From IMG/VR virus record IMGVR_UViG_3300021197_000131, positions 1 to 55,166 of that record: a DNA stretch of 55,166 nucleotides. One strand, 5' to 3'. The translations under genes were made by a program, and so were the position numbers. A model generated the notes under the pieces. The model made no database searches. It was not told the origin of the DNA and saw nothing but the letters and a program-made list of their open reading frames with translations. This DNA is from a virus. Positions 49,791 to 55,166 of this stretch are shown here, piece by piece (position 1 is the first letter of the stretch; each line of letters starts with the position of its first letter).

Positions 49791-50219
49791 TTATAAACCT
49801 AGCATGTCTTTCATAGCTTGTTGCTCTGCTTGTGTTAAAATGTTATCTTCAAAATAAGCAGCCACAGCTTCATTTCCTAAAATTTGAACTGCAACAAGTT
49901 GTATAACATCAAAATCATCAGGTTGATCTTCTTTATTTAAGTGTGAATATATAGAAAGATATTCATGCAACTTCTTTTTATGTCTAATACTTCCAAAAGA
50001 ATACACGTTATCAGGTACAAATGCTTTACCAGTATCTTTGTTATAGTGTAACACAGTAAACTCATCTGATTCGTATGAGCCTATTTGTTCGCCTGAAAGT
50101 TCCACTTGAAAAGCAACTCTTCCCTCTCTGTCTATTATTTTTTCCACAAAAGAATCGTCAAATTTTTCATCACTGGACGTACAATAGCTAGTGTCTGCGT
50201 TAAATATAAACCAAGTCAT
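49791..50219 (-). CDS. Hypothetical protein at cassette edge, 142 aa
   Basis: N-terminus MTWFIFNADTSYCTSSDEKF followed by an acidic beta-rich domain and a helical end (NILTQAEQQAMKDMLGL). It sits between the collagen-like fibre gene (2 nt away) and the oxygenase cassette, so it may be a fibre chaperone or assembly protein. Not recognised. Confidence 0.6.
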   Translation of the reverse strand: MTWFIFNADTSYCTSSDEKFDDSFVEKIIDREGRVAFQVELSGEQIGSYESDEFTVLHYNKDTGKAFVPDNVYSFGSIRHKKKLHEYLSIYSHLNKEDQPDDFDVIQLVAVQILGNEAVAAYFEDNILTQAEQQAMKDMLGL

Positions 50220-50221
50220 TA

Positions 50222-52444
50222 TTAATATGTCCTATACACTTTTCTGAAAGCCCACCATGTAGTATAATAATCCCCACCCCAAGCATCTGTACCTGATCTG
50301 TCAAGTTTCATAAAAGGCCAATCATTGTCATCCTGAGCATTAAACCAGTTACTAAAATCATCTTGTTCATAGTTACCGCCGGGAACCCAATAAGTAGAAG
50401 CCCTCCAAGGGCCATACAAAAGACCACTAAAGGATGCACCTGACGGTCCTGTTGATCCTGTTGGTCCTGTCGGGCCAGTAGGTCCAGTTGGTCCAGTTGG
50501 GCCTGTACCACCATCACTACCTGCTGCTCCATTACTACCTGCAGGTCCAGTAGGTCCAGTTGGCCCTGTCGGCCCTTGCAGTGCTGCATTAGCAATAGTT
50601 TGCTTTTCCCATGCACTAGCACTAACATCATATACAGGGATAAGATCAGAAGACCCTGCATCTGTACCAGTAGAAAATGCAGTAAGGGCAGCACCTACAT
50701 TAGTTGCATCTGTTACATCTGAACTGGCTTCAACACCATCTAACTTTAGGCCATCTGCAGAAACATCTCTACCGTCTACAGTTCCTGAGACAACGACATT
50801 GCCAGTTACGTCAATACCTGTGGAAGTGGTGGCTAGTTTTTCATTGTTATTATGGTACAGCTTTACGTCAGAGTTATCGTTAAATTGAGCTAGAACCTGA
50901 GAGCTTTGATCCCGAAACTCAATAGTTCCTGCTGATGACGATCTTACGATTAGCTTACCCGTGGCGTTATCAATCTCCGTGTTTGTCCCATCATGATAAA
51001 TCTGTAGGTCACTACCTGTTCCAAAGATAGCCTTGCCATTATCTGCAAATTCGGCGTTACCAGTTACATCAATACCTGTTGCGTCTGTGCGGAGTTTTTC
51101 TTGATTGTCATAATAGAGCCGAACACCACCATCTTTAAATGCTCGGAGCATACTTTCAGAACCACCTTGCAAACGTATTTCAGAACCATCTGTGCGTAGA
51201 TATAGATTGCCAGTACCATCGTCTTGTATATAGCTATGAGAACCATCATGATAAATCTGTAGGTCACTATCTGCACCAAACTTGGCCTTGACGTTATCTC
51301 CGTGTGAGACATCACCAGTAAACGTACCCCCTGCTTTAGGCATGGCTGCATCAGCAGTAGTACCATCTGCAGCAACATCTCTACCGTCTACAGTGCCTGA
51401 TACAGTTATGTTGCCAGTTACGTTAATACCTGTGTTAGTTGTTGATAACTTTTCTGAGCCTTGATAATAAAGTTCTACGTCACCATCATTGGTTGCTCTA
51501 ACTGCGTTACGGATATTACCTGCACTATGCTGTTTTATAACAAGGTTTGAACTACCATCTTGGTTGCTGATTTGCATATCAGAACTGGCTGATGTACTTT
51601 CTTGTTGAATTACTAACCCACCATTACTATCATACATACGTCCAGTTGTGCCATAAGTGCTATCTTTAAATTCAAATTCCATAAAGTCATTAAACGTCAA
51701 AATATTTGCTGACTTATCAAAAACAAGATTTGAATTTGCGCCTGTAAACGTCACATCATCAGTAAACGTTCCACCTGCTTTTGGCATAGCTGCATCAGCA
51801 GTAGAACCTTGTGCAGCAGTTGCATAGTCAGAGCTATCAAAGGCTTTAACTTGAGAAAGGTTAGTTACCTCACTATCCATCAAAGCACCTGCAGAAGTTA
51901 CGTTGGCTGTATCTGTTACATCTGCTGATGCTTCAATATTATTTAACTTATTATGATCAGCATCAGTAAAGACGTTACTATCAGATGCAGCTTCAACGGC
52001 GGCTCTTATCTCTGCGTTTGTCTGATCTGCCGTAGCACTAGCTTCAATACCGTCTAGCTTATCACCGTCTGTAACAAGGTCACGTCCATCTATAGTGCCG
52101 GGAATAGATATATTACCTGATGCATCTTCATATACTGCTTTATCTGCAGGATATGTCATAAATATATTTTTAGTACCTGCAGAAAAATCTACAGCATTAT
52201 TAGAATTAGAACTGGCTAGGATAGTAGTTCTAGCTAAAGTATTACCACTACTAGTATAAGTACCAATACCTACTTCAAACTCATTATCATCACCTTGTTG
52301 CTCAATAGCATAGTAAGTGGTGTCGGCATTAGAAAGGGCAGAACTAAAGGTTTTAAACTTAGTTACTGCCCCTCCCAAAGAGATACTACCTGTACCTGTA
52401 GTTGTGGTTGTTTCTTTAACCCTATCTTTTACGACAAGTGCCAT
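50222..52444 (-). CDS. Tail fibre with collagen-like repeats, 740 aa
   Basis: N-terminus [20 protein letters not shown] and [20 protein letters not shown] is a virion-attachment domain known from marine phage fibres. The middle has [14 protein letters not shown], repeated [10 protein letters not shown] elements and copies of [10 protein letters not shown]. Residues about 620-670 form a collagen-like tract of G-P-T triplets, followed by an aromatic C-terminal tip ([18 protein letters not shown]). Likely the receptor-binding fibre; internal DNA repeats favour variation. Confidence 0.82.
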   Translation of the reverse strand: MALVVKDRVKETTTTTGTGSISLGGAVTKFKTFSSALSNADTTYYAIEQQGDDNEFEVGIGTYTSSGNTLARTTILASSNSNNAVDFSAGTKNIFMTYPADKAVYEDASGNISIPGTIDGRDLVTDGDKLDGIEASATADQTNAEIRAAVEAASDSNVFTDADHNKLNNIEASADVTDTANVTSAGALMDSEVTNLSQVKAFDSSDYATAAQGSTADAAMPKAGGTFTDDVTFTGANSNLVFDKSANILTFNDFMEFEFKDSTYGTTGRMYDSNGGLVIQQESTSASSDMQISNQDGSSNLVIKQHSAGNIRNAVRATNDGDVELYYQGSEKLSTTNTGINVTGNITVSGTVDGRDVAADGTTADAAMPKAGGTFTGDVSHGDNVKAKFGADSDLQIYHDGSHSYIQDDGTGNLYLRTDGSEIRLQGGSESMLRAFKDGGVRLYYDNQEKLRTDATGIDVTGNAEFADNGKAIFGTGSDLQIYHDGTNTEIDNATGKLIVRSSSAGTIEFRDQSSQVLAQFNDNSDVKLYHNNNEKLATTSTGIDVTGNVVVSGTVDGRDVSADGLKLDGVEASSDVTDATNVGAALTAFSTGTDAGSSDLIPVYDVSASAWEKQTIANAALQGPTGPTGPTGPAGSNGAAGSDGGTGPTGPTGPTGPTGPTGSTGPSGASFSGLLYGPWRASTYWVPGGNYEQDDFSNWFNAQDDNDWPFMKLDRSGTDAWGGDYYTTWWAFRKVYRTY

Positions 52445-52467
52445 AGTATACCCCTACTTCTTTTGTT

Positions 52468-52905
52468 TTAGGCGATACGAATGACTGCTGTAGATGCTCC
52501 TGCAGCAGGAAATTCAATAGTAAGATCACCTGCGGTAGCACTGACTGTACCACCAAAGTCAATTACTGCAATAGCTTTATTAGATGCAGATGCATTATAA
52601 ATAATACAACCTGCTGCAGAAGTGGTTACGTTAGAAAATACCTCGTCTGCAAAATCTACTAAGGCAGTAGTTCCTGATGTAGTAATAGCTGCACTGTCTA
52701 GGTTTTGACCCCCTGCAGTGTAGTTAGTACCTGTAGCCTCATCAGAGTTACCTGTAACATTTGAGTAGTTTGTTGTAGCTGCCCCATATGTTCCAGACAT
52801 CCCACTCTTAATTAAAGCCAATTTAATTGTGTGAGTGTTTAAGTCGTGTGCACCATCAAGTAGCTCAGACTTAAAACTTGTACACATTGCTGTTGTGATT
52901 GCCAT
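52468..52905 (-). CDS. Small virion protein downstream of capsid gene, 145 aa
   Basis: Starts MAITTAMCTSFKSELLDGAH and has IKLALIKSGMSGTYGAATTN, YTAGGQNLDSAAIT and DLTIEFPAAG, a conserved small beta-rich protein found after the major capsid gene or near tail genes in many phages; probably capsid decoration or tail-associated. GGAGAT lies before the ATG. The region is separated from the capsid gene by a hairpin. Confidence 0.78.
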   Translation of the reverse strand: MAITTAMCTSFKSELLDGAHDLNTHTIKLALIKSGMSGTYGAATTNYSNVTGNSDEATGTNYTAGGQNLDSAAITTSGTTALVDFADEVFSNVTTSAAGCIIYNASASNKAIAVIDFGGTVSATAGDLTIEFPAAGASTAVIRIA

Positions 52906-52927
52906 TTTTTATCTCCATATAGCAATG

Positions 52928-52953
52928 AAGAGGCCACCCTAGAGCAGCCTCTT
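52928..52953 (-). terminator. Hairpin after capsid gene (attenuator-like)
   Basis: AAGAGGC (52928-52934) pairs with GCCTCTT (52947-52953), 7-bp stem, 12-nt loop, 13 nt after the capsid stop. No U-run follows on the minus strand, so it may be a partial terminator or mRNA-stabilising stem rather than a full stop. Confidence 0.5.
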
Positions 52954-52965
52954 TGTGTGTTAAGA

Positions 52966-54060
52966 TTAAGCTGCGTTGTAGTTCGCAGTTACGATTGCCT
53001 CTGGACGCAGGATTTTGCGACCATAAAGGTGCATCCCACGAACAATGTCAGCAAAGCTGTCAGGGTCACGATAGCTCTCAACGTTGTTGATTTGCTCAGC
53101 AGAAGCTACTGCTTCATCCTGACCACCAACGAGTACACCGAAGTTAGTCTCCTGTGCAAGTGCGCCACTTGTAGCTGCTCCTGTACCCAAGTAAGGCAGG
53201 TTGTTTGAAACATATACACGGAAGCCGTGCAAGTTATTCATTACCAAACCATTCTGTAGTCCAGAACCACCGAAGTCAGCATTCAACATGCGGCTGTCTT
53301 CGTCTTTCAGCATTTCTACAAATACCGGGTCAACTACGAGCCAACGACCACGTGAGTCAACATTGTTGGTATCCAACAGACGTGACATACGTGCTACCAC
53401 TGACAGAGGTGACACAGTGCTTGAAGACAACGCTGTTGCGCCGGGCAAGCGTGGTGCTAATGGGATAGAGTCACCTGCATTGTATGCAGTTGAAGCACTA
53501 TCAGCAGAACCCAACTGACCAAACTTAGTAGCGTCCAAGCGGTTAGCTGCCAAAAGTTCAGCACCTACTTTGTCGGCTGCAGAACCTGCAGAGCCTGAAG
53601 CACTAGCTTTGTCGCCAGAAGCAGTAGTGTTTACTGCCCATGAACCTGCTCCACCAGTGTAGCCTGAGAGATAACCCAAGCATTCTTCATCCATCTTGTC
53701 AGCCATTTTATAAGCTGCACGATCCGATGCCATGCGAACAAAGTCAACATGAGAGAACTGCTCTTCAATGTCATCCATTTTGAAAGCAAAGTAGTTAGCT
53801 TTGTCAATGGTCAAAGAGAAGTCTTGGTCATCAAGTTTCTCTACTGAGATACCTGTGTGACGCTGTAGAGCGTTGACGGTTACGTCAGGCTCTTTTTGGA
53901 TACGAACTGTATCCCCTTGATTTGCAATGTCTCCAAAGTAGGAGTTGTTAGTGATTGCGTTTACAACTGCAGATTTGCGAAGCGCAATCTGTGCAGTTTT
54001 TGAGTAGATAATTGGCGAGAAGTTGCCATTAAATCCACCTGATGCTGATGCAATAGCCAT
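52966..54060 (-). CDS. Major capsid protein
   Basis: A 364-residue coat protein, HK97-fold expected. N-terminus MAIASASGGFNGNFSPIIYS, then AITNNSYFGDIANQGDTVRI, EKLDDQDFSLTIDKANYFAF and DRAAYKMADKMDEECLGYLS. The C-terminal part has GRWLVVDPVFVEMLKDEDSR and GVLVGGQDEAVASAEQINNV, matching coat proteins of marine podoviruses. Ribosome site GAAAGGAATATAACT before the ATG. It has its own promoter and a long leader, in keeping with high expression. Confidence 0.9.
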   Translation of the reverse strand: MAIASASGGFNGNFSPIIYSKTAQIALRKSAVVNAITNNSYFGDIANQGDTVRIQKEPDVTVNALQRHTGISVEKLDDQDFSLTIDKANYFAFKMDDIEEQFSHVDFVRMASDRAAYKMADKMDEECLGYLSGYTGGAGSWAVNTTASGDKASASGSAGSAADKVGAELLAANRLDATKFGQLGSADSASTAYNAGDSIPLAPRLPGATALSSSTVSPLSVVARMSRLLDTNNVDSRGRWLVVDPVFVEMLKDEDSRMLNADFGGSGLQNGLVMNNLHGFRVYVSNNLPYLGTGAATSGALAQETNFGVLVGGQDEAVASAEQINNVESYRDPDSFADIVRGMHLYGRKILRPEAIVTANYNAA

Positions 54061-54285
54061 AGTTATATTCCTTTCAAAGATATGGCGTTCAAATATAACA
54101 CTACATATTCACTGAAAAGAGGCTCTTTGTCTTAGGGTAGTCGGCTGTGTTATCAGGATGGCCGTCCTTCTAACGCCGGGCCTATACTTAGAGGTAGTTC
54201 TTTTAACGTGGTTAGTGCTTGTTAAAGCATACACACTTTAAATGTGCATATGCTATAGTTTTACATACGATAAGAGAAATGTCAA
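54061..54285 (-). promoter_or_regulatory. Promoter and long structured leader of the capsid gene
   Basis: On the minus strand TTGACA (54280-54285), then 16-bp to TAAAAC (54258-54263), or 17-bp to AAAACT; start near 54250. The leader of about 190 nt holds a TTAAAG/CTTTAA stem (54222-54241) and a GGACGG/CCATCC-type dyad near 54164. The long leader before the capsid gene may stabilise the message or be regulated. Confidence 0.6.
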
Positions 54286-55166
54286 TCATTTCTTTGACAT
54301 ATCGTAAATAAAATTTCCTGTGCGCTGAGCTTCCATTATCTCATCCATGCGCTTCTCGTATTCCTTAATAGACATCTTAGCTACTTGAGATTCACGAATG
54401 TACTTAGACGAATCATCTGCCTCTGGTGTAGCTTTGCCCTTTGTCTTCACAGACGCTGCAGCAGCCTTGTCAGTGCCGCTTTTCTTTTTGGTAGTGATAC
54501 CCTTATCAGCTTTGTAAAGGTCAATCACACGTGCCACAGACTTAGCGTCTTCTGCATTCTCGTATAGAGCATCCTGTACCCACTTAGGCTGATCACCTGC
54601 CCATGTATGAAAAACATCATCTTCACGAATGTCAACAAAGTCAGGGTGAATACCTGCGAGTTCAGCTTCTGCTTTCTCTCGACGTGCAGTTACACGTAGC
54701 TCTTCTAGCTCTTGCATACGTGTCTCTAGATCAGTGGCACGTTCATTAGCTTTCTTATCAGCAATGGTTTCAATGATACCTGCAACGTCAGGGTACTTCT
54801 TAGCCCACGCATCTACTTCTTCTGTAGACTTAGGTAGTACAAGCTCATTCTTGGTTGCTGCGTCTAGCTGCGCCTCTAGCTTCTCAATCTTAGTTGAGAA
54901 CTCTTTTTGCTTATCATCCATGTGACGGCGAATATCACTGTATCGCTGCTTAAACGTTTTCTCTTCCGCACTTAAATCTTCTTCTTGTGCTTCTGATTTG
55001 GGTTCTTCTTTTTGTTTGGTATCACCCTCTGCCTGAACTGGTTGCTCGACAGGCTCTGCGCTACTGGATTCCTCTTCTGTAGCTTCTTCTGAAGTTTCTT
55101 GCCCATCTGGGATACCTGCTTCTTTTAGCAGCTTGCTTAGCTCTGCTTCATCACGCTGTACACGTG
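54286..55166 (-). CDS. Scaffold protein, 5' end cut by window
   Basis: The frame continues past the last internal Met (54921) to the window end, so about 292 residues are seen and the true start is beyond it. Very acidic, helical and coiled-coil-like: GQETSEEATEEESSSAEP, VEARLRE-type stretches such as DLETRMQELEELRVTARREK, then a Lys-rich part and C-terminal KMSIKEYEKRMDEIMEAQR typical of scaffold capsid-binding ends. Lies directly upstream of the capsid gene, the normal place for the scaffold. Confidence 0.82.
   Translation of the reverse strand, partial: RVQRDEAELSKLLKEAGIPDGQETSEEATEEESSSAEPVEQPVQAEGDTKQKEEPKSEAQEEDLSAEEKTFKQRYSDIRRHMDDKQKEFSTKIEKLEAQLDAATKNELVLPKSTEEVDAWAKKYPDVAGIIETIADKKANERATDLETRMQELEELRVTARREKAEAELAGIHPDFVDIREDDVFHTWAGDQPKWVQDALYENAEDAKSVARVIDLYKADKGITTKKKSGTDKAAAASVKTKGKATPEADDSSKYIRESQVAKMSIKEYEKRMDEIMEAQRTGNFIYDMSKK

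Noticed and set aside
1-55166. tRNA genes, CRISPR arrays, insertion sequences, terminal direct repeats
   Set aside because: None seen by eye: no T-loop GTTCRANNC with a cloverleaf, no spaced direct repeats of CRISPR type, no transposase, and the two ends share no sequence.

Overview
The window reads as a nearly complete genome of a marine tailed phage with a podovirus-type virion, probably of the HMO-2011 group that infects SAR116/Roseobacter-like Alphaproteobacteria. The basis is a 55 kb size, a family A DNA polymerase carrying a DnaJ-like Cys4 zinc finger between its exonuclease and polymerase domains, ThyX, class II ribonucleotide reductase, MazG, PhoH, a T7-type endonuclease I, a tyrosine recombinase and no visible RNA polymerase gene. 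A phage-borne DUF1127 protein also points to an alphaproteobacterial host. The group assignment rests on remembered gene content, not on a database search.

Layout. Leftward late genes occupy 1-9467: large virion protein (cut by the window start), portal, TerL, a winged/HTH-like terminase-associated protein, TerS, DUF1127 protein, and a run of tiny Lys/Gly-rich proteins. A 1.6 kb divergent control region (9468-11098) holds an excellent leftward sigma70 promoter (TTGACA-17-TATACT), four TAGTTAAACT repeats, three TGTGATCACA palindromes, two widely spaced inverted repeats and possibly a structured RNA. The rightward early/middle arm (11099-28729) starts with many very small, translationally coupled unknown genes and continues with integrase, primase, ThyX, DnaB-like helicase, DNA polymerase, an acidic-tailed putative ssDNA-binding protein, a RecB/Cas4-like nuclease, endonuclease I, MazG, RNR, glutaredoxin, endonuclease VII and PhoH. 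A bidirectional terminator at 28731-28747 separates it from the leftward late arm (28755-55166): ejection/internal virion proteins, lysozyme-like virion protein, candidate holins, tail fibres, tail tube proteins, a repetitive fibre, a seven-gene accessory cassette, a collagen-like fibre, major capsid protein and scaffold (cut by the window end).

How the genes work together. Both window ends cut leftward genes that would be neighbours in the usual order terminase-portal-virion protein-scaffold-capsid, so the sequence is a circularly permuted or arbitrarily opened genome; joining the ends directly does not restore clean gene ends, so a little sequence is probably missing. Nucleotide supply (RNR with glutaredoxin, ThyX, MazG) and nucleases for host DNA breakdown serve a self-sufficient replisome, while transcription appears to rely on host RNA polymerase at sigma70-like promoters.

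Most unusual content: (i) a cassette at 45732-50219 between two fibre genes with a radical SAM/SPASM-like enzyme, three 2OG-Fe(II) oxygenase-like proteins and a capsule-type glycosyltransferase-like protein; (ii) a cupredoxin-like domain with a full His/Cys/His/Met ligand set inside the tail tubular B-like protein; (iii) a fibre built of about 30 near-exact 20-residue repeats; (iv) a terminase region with a long out-of-frame overlap and a reading frame that lacks a normal start codon; (v) a candidate lipoprotein frame overprinted on the DNA polymerase gene.
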